A stretch of 64,000 bases of DNA, taken from contig NZ_AZUC01000009.1 of NCBI RefSeq assembly GCF_000586555.1, positions 1 to 64,000 of the forward strand. The letters are read 5' to 3'. Below, piece by piece: positions 36,767-46,203 of this stretch (within the stretch, counting starts at the first letter, position 1; each line of letters starts with the position of its first letter). This DNA is from Sporosarcina sp. D27 (GTDB lineage: Bacteria; Bacillota; Bacilli; Bacillales_A; Planococcaceae). The notes under the pieces were generated by a model that saw nothing but the letters and a program-made list of their open reading frames with translations, was not told where the DNA came from and made no database searches. The position numbers and the translations under genes were made by a program.

Positions 36767-37951
36767 TTATGGATTCACCTTCGTATTGAAGACTTGCTCG
36801 CCATCCTTGTATTCAAGGATGGTTGCAGATTTAATCGGGTGATGATTTTCATCCACTGAATATTTACCTGTTACAAGATCGAGTCCATCTGTCTTAGCAA
36901 GTTCGTCTTTAATCTTTGTTGAATCTGCACTGCCAGCACGTTCAATTGCATCTTTCAACAAGTAGACTGTGTCGTACCCTAGAGCGTTAAAGGCATCCGG
37001 AGCCTTGTTATATTTCTCGTTAAACTTGTCATTGAATGCTTTAACCGCACCGTCTGGATCGTCAGAGGAATAGTGGTTGGTTGTAAACGTATTGTTAAGC
37101 GCATCTGCCCCTGCAAGATCCATCAAGATCGGAGAATCCCATCCATCAGCACCCATAAGTGGGACATTGATACCCATTTCACGTGCTTGTTTAACAATCA
37201 AGCCAACTTCTTCATAATAACCAGGAATAAAAATGAATTCGGGATTAGCAGATTTAATACGTGTCAGTGTGGAACGGAAATCAGAATCTTTCGCAACATA
37301 TGATTCCTCGGCAACAATTTTTCCACCTGCTTTTTCAAAGTCTTCTTTAAAGGATGAAGCAAGACCTTTAGAATAGTCACTTGCGTTATCCGAGAAAATT
37401 GCAACGTTTTTAACACCTAAATCATTTGCTGCAAAGTTCGCTGCAACCGTTCCTTGGAAAGGATCGATGAATGATGTACGGAACACGTACTCATTTACCT
37501 CACCCTTTTCATTGACTGTAACTGTCGGGCTTGTTCCGGAGGGACTAATGAGCGGCGTCTTGTTGTCATTTGCAATTTGAGCTTGTGCCACTGTTGCTCC
37601 ACTTGTGGCTGCACCGATTATAGCTACAACGTTCTCTTGAGTCGTCAGTTTGATTGCTGCATTTGTTGCTTCAGCAGCATCTGACTTGTTATCAATTTTA
37701 ACAAGCTTTATTTTCTTGCCATCAATTCCACCGTCTTTGTTGATTTCATCAACAGCGAGCTGAATTCCGTCCGCTTCGGATGTACCGTATGAAGCAACCG
37801 CTCCTGAGAGTTCGAGGTTTACCCCGATTTTAATCTCATCGCCATCCTTCCCACCTGATGCTCCGTCCTTACCTTCTTGACCGCAGCCCGCTAGGAGACC
37901 AACACCAAGCGTCATCGCTGCTAGTAAACTCCATGCTCTTTTAAACTTCAT
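36767..37951 (-). CDS. livK: Branched-chain amino-acid ABC transporter substrate-binding lipoprotein
   Basis: This 394-residue lipoprotein has a signal ending LLAGC (lipidated Cys23) and a short Gly/Asp/Lys-rich linker, then a periplasmic-binding-protein type I fold of the Leu/Ile/Val group (IGVNLELSGAVASYG near 42-56). It captures amino acids outside the membrane and hands them to LivHM. A GGGGGAAG site precedes the ATG. It is the first gene of the operon. Confidence 0.94.
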   Translation of the reverse strand: MKFKRAWSLLAAMTLGVGLLAGCGQEGKDGASGGKDGDEIKIGVNLELSGAVASYGTSEADGIQLAVDEINKDGGIDGKKIKLVKIDNKSDAAEATNAAIKLTTQENVVAIIGAATSGATVAQAQIANDNKTPLISPSGTSPTVTVNEKGEVNEYVFRTSFIDPFQGTVAANFAANDLGVKNVAIFSDNASDYSKGLASSFKEDFEKAGGKIVAEESYVAKDSDFRSTLTRIKSANPEFIFIPGYYEEVGLIVKQAREMGINVPLMGADGWDSPILMDLAGADALNNTFTTNHYSSDDPDGAVKAFNDKFNEKYNKAPDAFNALGYDTVYLLKDAIERAGSADSTKIKDELAKTDGLDLVTGKYSVDENHHPIKSATILEYKDGEQVFNTKVNP

Positions 37952-38051
37952 TTCTCTTCCCCCTTATTAAACTATTCTGAAATTACAACAGAAAGGATTG
38001 CATTAGTCCGAGTGGAGACATCCGCACCCTTTCTTTTCTTTCTGTATCCCT

Positions 38052-38080
38052 ATTCTAAAACAAACTTCCAATTCAGTCTA
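38052..38080 (-). promoter_or_regulatory. Candidate liv operon promoter
   Basis: On the minus strand, -10 TAGAAT (38052-38057) and a weak -35 TAGACT (38075-38080) have a 17-base spacer, about 100 bases before livK. The leader between them holds no recognised riboswitch or T-box. Confidence 0.45.
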
Positions 38081-38198
38081 TACAAATTTTCAAAATCTTA
38101 TTACTAGATTGTTAAATTGTTTCGGTTCCCGTCACTTCTACCCTCTAGATAGAGGGAACTATTGCTAATTTCCTAGTGAATAGAATTATTCAACATAC

Positions 38199-38239
38199 AA
38201 AAAAGGTATTCCCCACAACTAAGTAGGAATACCTTTTTT
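38199..38239. terminator. Terminator of the NhaC-family transporter gene
   Basis: Fourteen-base arms AAAAAAGGTATTCC and GGAATACCTTTTTT (38199-38212, 38226-38239) reach to within five bases of the stop codon. It is symmetrical, so it could act both ways. Confidence 0.92.
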
Positions 38240-38243
38240 CTGC

Positions 38244-39821
38244 TTATTCTGCTGTTACGCTCACTGCTTTTTTTGAATTTCTCACATTCCAAACAGTAAA
38301 CAATGCCGCTAGAATAATAATTACTGCAACAAGACCGATCCAAATCGATCCTGTTAATCCAAGAACAATGTATCCACCAGTCGCAATTGCAGCTGCCATG
38401 AGCGCATAAGGTAACTGTGTTGAGACGTGATCCATGTGATTACTTCCTGCTCCTGTAGACGAAAGAATTGTCGTATCCGATATTGGTGAACAGTGGTCAC
38501 CGAACACCGCCCCTGCAAGTACTGCAGATAATGCTGGTAATAGTAATTCCGGAGCTGCGTTCACCATAATCGTTCCTGCAATCGGAAGTAAGATTCCGAA
38601 TGATCCCCAAGAAGTTCCTGTAGAAAAGGCCATTAATCCCGCTAACACAAACAGTACAACTGGCAGGAATGCTACAGGGATATTTGACTTCCCGACTACT
38701 TCAGATAAGAATAGTCCAGTCTCTAAAATATCGATTAAGTGAGTCAGTGACCAAGCCAGTATTAGAATTAATACTGCAGGCATCATCGCTTTTACACCGC
38801 TGACAAATGCTTGCCCAATTAACCCGGCAGATGCGGTCTGATTCACCTTAAATTGAGAAGTATATAGTATGATGGCAATTGCAGTACCTGCAAGACCGCC
38901 AATGACTAAGGACAACGGAACATCTGTGTTTTCAAAGATGGTCCATAGATTTAACTCTCCACCAATTTTGTACCCTGTAATAACCATCGACACCAATGTT
39001 ACAGCTACAAGTGTCACAATCGGTGCTACTAGATCTCTTACACGTCCATGATTGTGCTCAGGGAACTCATCTTTCAATTGTCCAGGTATCTCTTTATTAG
39101 GATCAAATAACTCCCCTTTTTCTTCTGCACGATTTTCATGTTTTTTCATTGCAAAAAAGTCGATATTCGTCCAAGCGAAGAAGAATACCATTGCTAATGT
39201 AGCAATTACATAAAAGTTCATCGGCGCCATCATTAGAAATGCTGCTAGCGGTGAGTAGTTGACTGTAGCAGTCGTTGCAAGAATGATTGCAAGTTGTCCG
39301 ATTAGGAACGCTCCCCAGCTCGATACAGGTGAAATCACACACACCGGAGCCGATGTAGAGTCTATGAAATAAGCAAGTTTTGCTCGAGAAATCTTATGAC
39401 GATCTGTAATCGGTCGTGCGATTTGACCAACCGCAAGTGCGTTGAAATAGTCATCTACAAAAATGGCAATTCCTAATACCATCGTAAGAAGTTTTGCACT
39501 TCGGCGAGTTTGGATTCGCGTTACAGCCCACTCTGCAAAGGCACGGCTTCCTCCTGATAGACTAACAAGTGCCGTAATAACACCTAACAAGAGTATGAAT
39601 AACATTATGAAAATATTATACGTATTCAATTCACCATCTGCCCAAAATGAGACGATGAGCGCTTTCCCTAACTGCGTCAATGTTTCCACTGGTGCAAAGG
39701 AAGCGACTAGTAATGCAGCGGACAAAATCCCTGCCCCGAGTGAAAGTAGCACCCGCTTTGTCGTGAGTACCATTACAATGGCAATCACTGGTGGCAGTAT
39801 CGATAACCAAGTTCCAATCAT
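38244..39821 (-). CDS. lysW: NhaC-family transporter, probable lysine transporter (LysW type)
   Basis: This 525-residue, about 12-helix transporter of the NhaC ion-transporter superfamily has the conserved FVDDYFNALAVGQ and STSAPVCVISPVSSWGAF segments. NhaC proteins are often labelled Na+/H+ antiporters, but the lysine riboswitch directly upstream makes lysine uptake the better guess; such NhaC-type carriers under LYS elements have been called LysW. I start at the ATG at 39821 behind AAGGAGGAGA; a TTG 18 bases earlier is inside that site. It is a single-gene unit. Confidence 0.88.
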   Translation of the reverse strand: MIGTWLSILPPVIAIVMVLTTKRVLLSLGAGILSAALLVASFAPVETLTQLGKALIVSFWADGELNTYNIFIMLFILLLGVITALVSLSGGSRAFAEWAVTRIQTRRSAKLLTMVLGIAIFVDDYFNALAVGQIARPITDRHKISRAKLAYFIDSTSAPVCVISPVSSWGAFLIGQLAIILATTATVNYSPLAAFLMMAPMNFYVIATLAMVFFFAWTNIDFFAMKKHENRAEEKGELFDPNKEIPGQLKDEFPEHNHGRVRDLVAPIVTLVAVTLVSMVITGYKIGGELNLWTIFENTDVPLSLVIGGLAGTAIAIILYTSQFKVNQTASAGLIGQAFVSGVKAMMPAVLILILAWSLTHLIDILETGLFLSEVVGKSNIPVAFLPVVLFVLAGLMAFSTGTSWGSFGILLPIAGTIMVNAAPELLLPALSAVLAGAVFGDHCSPISDTTILSSTGAGSNHMDHVSTQLPYALMAAAIATGGYIVLGLTGSIWIGLVAVIIILAALFTVWNVRNSKKAVSVTAE

Positions 39822-39859
39822 TCCAATCTCCTCCTTCAATTTGTTAATGTAACCGGGGA

Positions 39860-40140
39860 AACAAAAAAGCCGGTGCCCGTTTCACTCTTTTCAAGTGGAC
39901 CGGGTACCGGCTGTCTACATGTCGTTTGTTTGATAATCACTTTCGTTATCTCACTGACGATTGTAGCTCATCATGGACAATATAGCTGTCCCTGACAGTG
40001 CCATCCCTTTTCGAAATGACCCCAGCCTCATGGAATTGACGTTCCATCAGACTTCGGCAATGCTTCCTTTCACGCATGGTCTACGATGTCACCCTCGCAT
40101 GCGGTACTCTTAAACAGTGCAGCCTCTACCCTATCGATTA
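39860..40140 (-). promoter_or_regulatory. Lysine riboswitch (L-box) with terminator
   Basis: On the minus strand the leader carries the L-box landmarks in order: GGTAGAGGCTGC (around 40130), AAGAGTACCGC, GAGGGTGACATCG, GAAAGGAAGC and GCCGAAGTC (K-turn and core), GGCTGGGGTC, CACTGTCAGGGACAGC, then GAGCTAC closing P1 near 39962-39969. An intrinsic terminator follows at 39869-39911 (11-bp arms, then TTTTTT), 40 bases before the transporter gene. Lysine binding should cause early termination. Confidence 0.9.
39869..39911 (-). terminator. Regulatory terminator of the lysine riboswitch
   Basis: Arms GCCGGTGCCCG (39869-39879) and CGGGTACCGGC (39901-39911, one mismatch) are followed on the minus strand by TTTTTTG. 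Confidence 0.88.
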
Positions 40141-40155
40141 CGTTATTACTTTCTA

Positions 40156-40184
40156 ATCATAACAATAATCGATAGAACATGCAA
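40156..40184 (-). promoter_or_regulatory. Promoter of the lysine-riboswitch transcript
   Basis: On the minus strand, -35 TTGCAT (40179-40184) and -10 TATGAT (40156-40161) have a 17-base spacer, right before the aptamer. The -35 ends six bases from the yunB stop codon. Confidence 0.75.
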
Positions 40185-40190
40185 GGTCAC

Positions 40191-40958
40191 TTATGGTTTC
40201 TTAATATCTTCCATAGGTACTTCGATATTTGCTGGACTCTGTCCCCCCTTCGTATAGATTTGTGGAACGACCCCTTGGATGATACCGATAGCAATCGGGA
40301 TTTGCTGAACAACTGTACTTTGTTTAGTTGCTATTGGAATAATAATTTGGACATTTACAGTCAATTCCATATTCACTTCCATATAGACGTTATTGATGCC
40401 ATACTCTGTTAGTTTTGTATCAACGTCCGCATGTACATCTCCTACAATATGAAACCTGATTGGAATCTTCGGTCCTAAATTCCCGAGCAGCGGAATATCC
40501 GCAACTTGACCGATTGGAACGAAAAAGACGACACCTCCATGCTTCTCCATTTCTTCAGTATCGAATTTGATCCCATCACTTTGCGGTAACATTTCAAGAT
40601 CTCCGGACTCTGCTCGGTCCAAGTGTTCTTCAACCAACTGATGCATCTCGGCCATAACCTGATTAATGGTTTCTGCATCGACTTTTAGTGTAACCGTCTC
40701 ATTAGAATCATTAGGGATATTCAAGAGGACATCGTTCGCATCCAACACACTTGTTGACCTCGATTGAATGGCTTGACTGATAACGTGTGCAGCAATTTTA
40801 CGTGTTTGAACTTCAGCATAGTTCATGTAAACCGGCTTTAACTTCATATTTAAATAGTAAAAACTTCCGATTATCGTCAAAAGAAGTGCTGGGATAATGA
40901 GTTTTAACCATCTTCTTTTCGGTTTTCGTTTCTTAGGGACTTGCATGTGAAATTTCAA
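40191..40958 (-). CDS. yunB: Sporulation protein YunB
   Basis: This 255-residue protein has a short basic N-terminus, one membrane anchor (about 20-37) and an extracytoplasmic domain. It matches YunB, a Bacillales sporulation protein made in the mother cell under SigE. Its presence supports a spore-forming host. The C-terminal segment is conserved (QQIPIAIGIIQGVVPQIY). The start is an ATG with GGAGGCG upstream on the minus strand. No terminator precedes the lysine-riboswitch promoter downstream. Confidence 0.9.
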   Translation of the reverse strand: MKFHMQVPKKRKPKRRWLKLIIPALLLTIIGSFYYLNMKLKPVYMNYAEVQTRKIAAHVISQAIQSRSTSVLDANDVLLNIPNDSNETVTLKVDAETINQVMAEMHQLVEEHLDRAESGDLEMLPQSDGIKFDTEEMEKHGGVVFFVPIGQVADIPLLGNLGPKIPIRFHIVGDVHADVDTKLTEYGINNVYMEVNMELTVNVQIIIPIATKQSTVVQQIPIAIGIIQGVVPQIYTKGGQSPANIEVPMEDIKKP

Positions 40959-41012
40959 AAAGCGACGCCTCCCTATTCCACAATATGAAGAGGAGGAGTC
41001 GCTTATTACTTG

Positions 41013-42389
41013 TTATGAAGTTGTTCCAAAATGCTTTTCCCCATACCAGCCGAAAATATCACGAATGAGTTCCGGGACGAGGTAGTCAATTTTCTCTAAT
41101 TTCATGTTCGGATAAAAGAAACCGAATGTAAACATATCAAGAGTTGCTAACCTATACTCTCTATCTGGTTCGACGATTTCATCCCCCATATAGAGAATAT
41201 CTTGTTTCATCCTCAGATTCACTTGGATCATTACGCCCATCATTGTTCCTCTGAATCCAAGTCCCTTCACTTCAGTACGCGGCCAATCAGGATGGCAAGA
41301 TATTTCATAATACTCCCTTAAAGCACGGCCGGTTACTATGATGACACATGCATTGATCGGATGTGGAAGAATACGGTGCAAATCTCTCTTCGTAACAACG
41401 CCTTCATGAAGTCGTCCAAGAAAAATTCCCGAGTTAAACAATCCGCAATCCGCTTTCGTATAGGCGAGTAATGCTCGACCGAAAATGTCGGATAGCGGGC
41501 TCGGCCCAAATAGATTTTGCCCAAGACTACTAGGCGTTGTAAAAACTTCTTCATCTAATAGTTGCGTTCCCTCAGTGATCATCTGCTGCACAGCTTTGAA
41601 TTCATGTTTTTCTGCCTTAAGTTCATCTGCCTGTATGACAGTTGCCTTTTTATCGACAACTTGACCATTCTCCAGTGTGAGCGTGACATGCCCTACATAC
41701 TGTCCATATTTCCCTGTGGCGGCTAACAATGTATTTTCAACAACCTCACCTCGTAAGAACAAATGATGAGTGTGTGCGCCTAAAATGACATCGATCGAGG
41801 ATGTTTCCTTAGCTAAAAGACGATCTTCATTCACCCCAAGATGAGAGAGACAAATGACGCAATCCATTGAATGGCTTAACTCGGAAGCAAGATCCGCCAA
41901 CACTTTGCGAGGTTCTTGAATCGACCAACCAAGCTTGTCGTAGAATAACTCATAAACAGCAGTAGCCCCTATCACAGCCAGTTTTACTCCACTATGGGTT
42001 GTGTAGCACGTATATGGAACAGCCCACTCTAACTCACGTCCATCCATATTCTTCAGGTTTGCAACGACCACCTCAAACTGGGCATCCACATACAATTCTT
42101 CGAGTGCCTCGTGTGATAACGTAATCCCTTCGTTATTCCCTATTGTCACCGCATCATATTTGGCACGATTCAACAGTTCAATATTCCCTTTTCCTTCAGT
42201 CGCTTCAGTAAATGGATGAGACCGATCGACGAAATCACCGAGATCGAAAACAAAACAAGACTCTCCAGCCTGTTCGTGTTCAATTCGTTTATCCACTAAG
42301 AATTCACTGATACCTGGCCAATTGTCAAAATGACTATGAATGTCGTTTGTATGATATATATGAATGGTTTCTGTTTTTCTAGCGATCAT
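41013..42389 (-). CDS. yunD: Metallophosphoesterase/5'-nucleotidase family protein YunD
   Basis: This 458-residue protein has an N-terminal calcineurin-like phosphoesterase domain with metal motifs HTNDIHSH, DLGDFVDRS, TIGNNEG and GAHTHH, and a C-terminal 5'-nucleotidase domain. It has no signal peptide, so it probably acts in the cytoplasm on nucleotides or related phosphates. I take the ATG at 42389, two bases past the yunE stop, over an upstream TTG that overlaps yunE. Confidence 0.9.
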   Translation of the reverse strand: MIARKTETIHIYHTNDIHSHFDNWPGISEFLVDKRIEHEQAGESCFVFDLGDFVDRSHPFTEATEGKGNIELLNRAKYDAVTIGNNEGITLSHEALEELYVDAQFEVVVANLKNMDGRELEWAVPYTCYTTHSGVKLAVIGATAVYELFYDKLGWSIQEPRKVLADLASELSHSMDCVICLSHLGVNEDRLLAKETSSIDVILGAHTHHLFLRGEVVENTLLAATGKYGQYVGHVTLTLENGQVVDKKATVIQADELKAEKHEFKAVQQMITEGTQLLDEEVFTTPSSLGQNLFGPSPLSDIFGRALLAYTKADCGLFNSGIFLGRLHEGVVTKRDLHRILPHPINACVIIVTGRALREYYEISCHPDWPRTEVKGLGFRGTMMGVMIQVNLRMKQDILYMGDEIVEPDREYRLATLDMFTFGFFYPNMKLEKIDYLVPELIRDIFGWYGEKHFGTTS

Positions 42390-42391
42390 TG

Positions 42392-43216
42392 TCAACCCCA
42401 AATCCCATCAATAATTGAATTAATCCCGAATAATAGTAATAGTACGCGTAACACTACAACCAGCGTTTCAGAACTCATCTTCTTGTTCAACATGGATCCG
42501 AGTGTTCCTCCTATATAAGCACCCGGAATGACTGCGAGTGAATAGAGCCAAGGGACGTGACCCAGATAAATATGAGTCCCGGAGTTGACGAGAGCAGACA
42601 AAAATACCATGAGCATCGATGTACCGACTGCAACGTGCGGCGGAAATAAAAATAGTAGAAGCATAGCTGGTACGATCATTGCACCGCCACCGATTCCAAA
42701 CAAGCCCGACATTAAGCCAATCACAAATGTCAGCAGAAGAGCAAACCAGATCGGATACCCATACACATGTGTTTCACCTTGTGGATCAGTGAATGTAATT
42801 TCTTTGCCGTGATTCACAAACCAATTGATAGGTTTCAAATATTTTTTGACGAGCAGTAGAGCCGCTAAAAAGATCAGTAATATCCCAAAGTATAAGTTAA
42901 AAGACCCTAAATCTAAACTCTTATTAAAAAATGCCCCTAAAATTGTGCCTGGGACACTACCAGCGAAGAAGATGAATCCACTTCTGTAGTCCATAGTTTT
43001 GGCTTTCATGTGGAACAGAGTTGAAGACAGCCCATTGAACACCATCATGATCACGGACATCCCTACAACCGTCTGTGGTGTCACATGTGGGATCCAGCCT
43101 AAGTCAATTCCCACTAATATTGTGACAGGGACAAAAATCGTACCTCCACCTAGTCCGACGAGTGAACCAACCACTCCTGAAAGCATTCCAATAACAATCA
43201 GCAAAACATATTCCAT
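42392..43216 (-). CDS. yunE: TauE/SafE family anion transporter YunE
   Basis: This 274-residue membrane protein has about eight helices and two related halves carrying GxxxGxxGGGxxxVP motifs (VGSLVGLGGGTIFVPV near 16-31 and MSGLFGIGGGAMIVPAMLL). Family members export sulfite, sulfoacetate or other organic anions. It sits two bases after yunF and overlaps the yunD start region, giving a yunF-yunE-yunD unit. Confidence 0.9.
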   Translation of the reverse strand: MEYVLLIVIGMLSGVVGSLVGLGGGTIFVPVTILVGIDLGWIPHVTPQTVVGMSVIMMVFNGLSSTLFHMKAKTMDYRSGFIFFAGSVPGTILGAFFNKSLDLGSFNLYFGILLIFLAALLLVKKYLKPINWFVNHGKEITFTDPQGETHVYGYPIWFALLLTFVIGLMSGLFGIGGGAMIVPAMLLLFLFPPHVAVGTSMLMVFLSALVNSGTHIYLGHVPWLYSLAVIPGAYIGGTLGSMLNKKMSSETLVVVLRVLLLLFGINSIIDGIWG

Positions 43217-43218
43217 CG

Positions 43219-44079
43219 TTATTCCCCCTCAAAGATGTCGAGCTGTTTAGGAGCCAAGTCATCGAAAGAGAGATGAAGCATTTTTTGAAAACGTTTGGCA
43301 TTCTCTGCAGCATGCCCACCTGAGTTATTATTAAAAATAACAGCAACATAATCGCACTTTTTTTCTACCTGCTCAACAGCTGATTGCACTCCTTTTAACT
43401 CTTCATCTGTATAATCATACAAGTAACGCACTTTCCGCCACGCTTCCCTACTCCCACCTGGGTTACGCCATCCTGCTAGATTTCGACCATGTAGACGAAT
43501 GACCGCTTTATCACTCCGTGTAACACTTGGAACAAATGGAACACTTCCTGTACCTGCTTGCGGTTCATCTGCAATGACATGGATTAGATGGTTCTCTTCC
43601 AGGAAACGAAGTGTCTTATCACGTAACTCTTCCGCATACCAAGACTGGTGACGAAATTCAATTCCAATATCGAATCCTTCTAATTGCTTACTTATGTATC
43701 GTATTTCTTCAACGTTCTCTTTGACACAATCGAACCAGGGTGGGAACTGTACTAAGATAAGCGATAGCTTGTCCGCTTCTATTAGCGGTTCCATTGAAAG
43801 ACGAAAGAGCTCAAACATTTCTTCCTTCGATTCATACGGCAGTTCGCCGCGCAGATGCCCTGTCATCCCTTGATATGCTTTGACGATGAAACCGAAGTGA
43901 TCAGGAGTTTCCTTAATCCATTTTCGGATATTTCGTTCCGGTTGGATCGCATAGAACGTTGCATCCAGTTCGACGACAGGGAAATGAGCGCTATAGTCCA
44001 TTAACTTTTCTTTCGCTGTGGATGAGGGCGCATACACATCAGGGTGGTCTCCCCATCCAGTTAAGCCGATTTCAATCAT
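43219..44079 (-). CDS. yunF: DUF72 family protein YunF
   Basis: This 286-residue TIM-barrel-like DUF72 protein contains IGLTGWGDH at the start, ELDATFYAIQ, IKAYQGMTGH and RLHGRN, all typical of the family. The biochemical role is not established. I chose the ATG at 44079 behind GGAGGGC; upstream in-frame codons run into the amidase terminator. It is the first gene of yunFED. Confidence 0.9.
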   Translation of the reverse strand: MIEIGLTGWGDHPDVYAPSSTAKEKLMDYSAHFPVVELDATFYAIQPERNIRKWIKETPDHFGFIVKAYQGMTGHLRGELPYESKEEMFELFRLSMEPLIEADKLSLILVQFPPWFDCVKENVEEIRYISKQLEGFDIGIEFRHQSWYAEELRDKTLRFLEENHLIHVIADEPQAGTGSVPFVPSVTRSDKAVIRLHGRNLAGWRNPGGSREAWRKVRYLYDYTDEELKGVQSAVEQVEKKCDYVAVIFNNNSGGHAAENAKRFQKMLHLSFDDLAPKQLDIFEGE

Positions 44080-44173
44080 GTTTAGCCCTCCAATCGTGTA
44101 CGAATCTGTTACCCTCATCATATCATAACTAATCCGTTTTTCTGGACTTCGGGACTGTGTGAGGATGAAAAAA

Positions 44174-44199
44174 TGACCTTTGCATTTCAGCAAAGGTCA
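44174..44199 (-). terminator. Terminator of the CwlC-like amidase gene
   Basis: A perfect 10-bp stem (TGACCTTTGC/GCAAAGGTCA) with a 6-base loop is followed on the minus strand by TTTTTTC. Confidence 0.93.
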
Positions 44200-44203
44200 G
44201 CTG

Positions 44204-44914
44204 TTAGGATTCTTCTTTTACATAAACGGTCCATCCGTGTTGCTTCCTTAGACGATCAGCTGAGACTTCTGCATCTTCTTTGGATAGAAATGTACCTGTT
44301 ACTAATCGGAATGTCTTTCCGTGATTGATAATAGATGCCGTGCTCGATTTCTTTTTGAGTTGATAATAAGCTATCACTGCTTCAGCTATAGCTTCGCCTT
44401 GAGCCTTCAATCGTTGTGGATTCCTAAGTGCTTCAATATCTGTCCGGGAATCCATGAAGCCCCCTTCAATAAGTACAGCAGGCATCTTGGTTTCGCGGAG
44501 CACATGCAAGTTTTTCTTTCGTACGCCTCGATCTCGCAGCCCCATTGCACGTACGAGTCTCGGCTGAATGAATTTTGCAAGTTTATCAGCCTTCGAATTC
44601 GATCCATTCCCCTCAAACGTATACGTCTCCACCCCACCCCAGTCGCCCCAAACACCTGTATTGGCGTTGTGATGAAACGATAGATAGACATCGGCTTTCC
44701 ATGTGTTTGCATAGTCTGTCCTCATTTTTAACCGAACGTCAGTCTTTCCAGTCGGATCATCCACTCTTAGCAGTTCGACATTTTCATATGTTTCCAATAT
44801 TGACTGTGCCGCTATAAGTACTGTGTTGTTAAACAGCCATTCTTTCTCACCATCAGGAGTGAGTTTTCCAGCTGTTCGTAAACCATGCCCTGCATCAAGT
44901 ACAATTTTCACCAT
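44204..44914 (-). CDS. N-acetylmuramoyl-L-alanine amidase with SPOR domain (CwlC-like)
   Basis: This 236-residue peptidoglycan amidase has an amidase_3 domain (about 1-175) with the zinc-site segments VLDAGHG (His9), a Glu before FNN (Glu24/25 region), YLSFHHNAN (His80/81 region) and the catalytic-side LIEGGFM. A C-terminal SPOR repeat (about 196-233) binds denuded glycan. There is no signal peptide, as in CwlC, the mother-cell lytic enzyme of sporulation. A prophage endolysin is the alternative, but no phage genes are nearby. Confidence 0.9.
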   Translation of the reverse strand: MVKIVLDAGHGLRTAGKLTPDGEKEWLFNNTVLIAAQSILETYENVELLRVDDPTGKTDVRLKMRTDYANTWKADVYLSFHHNANTGVWGDWGGVETYTFEGNGSNSKADKLAKFIQPRLVRAMGLRDRGVRKKNLHVLRETKMPAVLIEGGFMDSRTDIEALRNPQRLKAQGEAIAEAVIAYYQLKKKSSTASIINHGKTFRLVTGTFLSKEDAEVSADRLRKQHGWTVYVKEES

Positions 44915-45001
44915 TTTCTATTCTCCTTTTCGAGTGCCATATTATGCTTCATCTTTATATAGACGACTAGTCATAAAAAGGATACAGAAAACTAAAAATC
45001 C

Positions 45002-45031
45002 CCTTGCACTTGTTTAAACGTGTGCAAGAGG
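45002..45031 (-). terminator. Terminator of the acyltransferase gene
   Basis: The arms CCTTGCAC/GTGCAAGAGG, with a 12-base loop, are followed on the minus strand by ATTTTTAG, about 90 bases past the acyltransferase stop. Confidence 0.7.
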
Positions 45032-45123
45032 CTATGCATATAAAAACCGAATTTGTTCAGTTGTAATTTATGAATGAGAGATGAACGATATAAATACAAA
45101 AAATTAACAGGCTCTTTCTATTT

Positions 45124-46203
45124 CTATTTAGATATTAAGAAACTATCTATTTCTAATTCGTTATTTGCTTTCAATTTCTTTTTTTCATTAATACGATGCT
45201 TTAAATAATTGGTAAATCTTTTCTCAATTAAATTATACGATAAATGGGAAACCATCATGGAAATAGATATTGATAATCCAAAGAATATCATAAACAAGAT
45301 AGAAGGCGAGGGCTCCAGAAAGTCATTTATCTTGTGCATAAACACCTTCAATATAAACATTACAAATGTATGCCATAAGTAAAGACTGTAGCTGATATTT
45401 CCAAGGTAATAAAAGAACTTTGATTGTAATACAAACGACAATATTCCTTCTTCATTTATGATTGTTATAAAAAGTAAGAAACTTAAAAGTAGTGAAACTA
45501 AAATATGGAACCTCTCAAAAGATGTATACAGTATAGTTATTAAAATTAATCCATTAAAGTAAAACCAAGGTTTGTACACTCTTTTCACATTTATTGTCCC
45601 AATGAGTTTAAAGATTAGAATACCAACTATAAAAAAACTAGATCTTGGATGAAAATATAAGAAACTAATCGAAATAAAAATAGCAATCATTAAAATAAAA
45701 TAGCCCATTACAGATTTATAATTTAGTAGTGTACCAAAAATTAATGCTGTTAAAATATAGAATAAAAATTCATAACTCAAAGACCAAGAAACGAGTTGTG
45801 CAATCGGTAAAGAAGTGAATAATCCAGGTAATAATAGCAAGTTTGAAAAGAAATGACCTGCATACTCGTTAATAGATATTCCAGCCATCCATTTATACCC
45901 TATAATTGGCCCAACAATAAATATAAGTAAATGGATAACTACATAAACAGGATAAATCCTCAACACTCTATCAATTATAAAATTTTTTATTTGCCTATGT
46001 CGATTTAAACTCTGTATTATCAAGTATCCGCTTATTACAAAAAATAAATTAACAGACATATACCCTAGGGAGTCCACTAAGCTTGTATCAGTCATCAATT
46101 GCAAGAGGTTGATAGATACTAGCCCATAATAGGCGTGAAATATTACCACTAAAAATGATAACAATCCCCGTAATCCATGCATCGAAAGGTTTTTCTGTTT
46201 CAA
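45124..46203 (-). CDS. Acyltransferase 3 family membrane protein (OafA/YrhL-like)
   Basis: This 359-residue protein has ten or so helices and the acyltransferase-3 start HGLRGLLSFLVVIFH (His9 to His23), which includes the conserved catalytic-region His. The family O-acetylates cell-surface polysaccharides or peptidoglycan. The gene is markedly AT-rich: sampled 60-base stretches are about 22-37% GC, against about 50% in adjacent sufB. It stands alone between amidase and suf genes. Horizontal acquisition is likely. The start is a TTG with AAAGGG 11 bases upstream; an in-frame ATG follows at codon 8. Confidence 0.88.
   Translation of the reverse strand: MKQKNLSMHGLRGLLSFLVVIFHAYYGLVSINLLQLMTDTSLVDSLGYMSVNLFFVISGYLIIQSLNRHRQIKNFIIDRVLRIYPVYVVIHLLIFIVGPIIGYKWMAGISINEYAGHFFSNLLLLPGLFTSLPIAQLVSWSLSYEFLFYILTALIFGTLLNYKSVMGYFILMIAIFISISFLYFHPRSSFFIVGILIFKLIGTINVKRVYKPWFYFNGLILITILYTSFERFHILVSLLLSFLLFITIINEEGILSFVLQSKFFYYLGNISYSLYLWHTFVMFILKVFMHKINDFLEPSPSILFMIFFGLSISISMMVSHLSYNLIEKRFTNYLKHRINEKKKLKANNELEIDSFLISK

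Noticed and set aside
44204..44914. Prophage endolysin
   Set aside because: An amidase_3-SPOR protein without a signal could be phage-derived, but no holin, tail or integrase genes are nearby and the CwlC-like layout fits sporulation.
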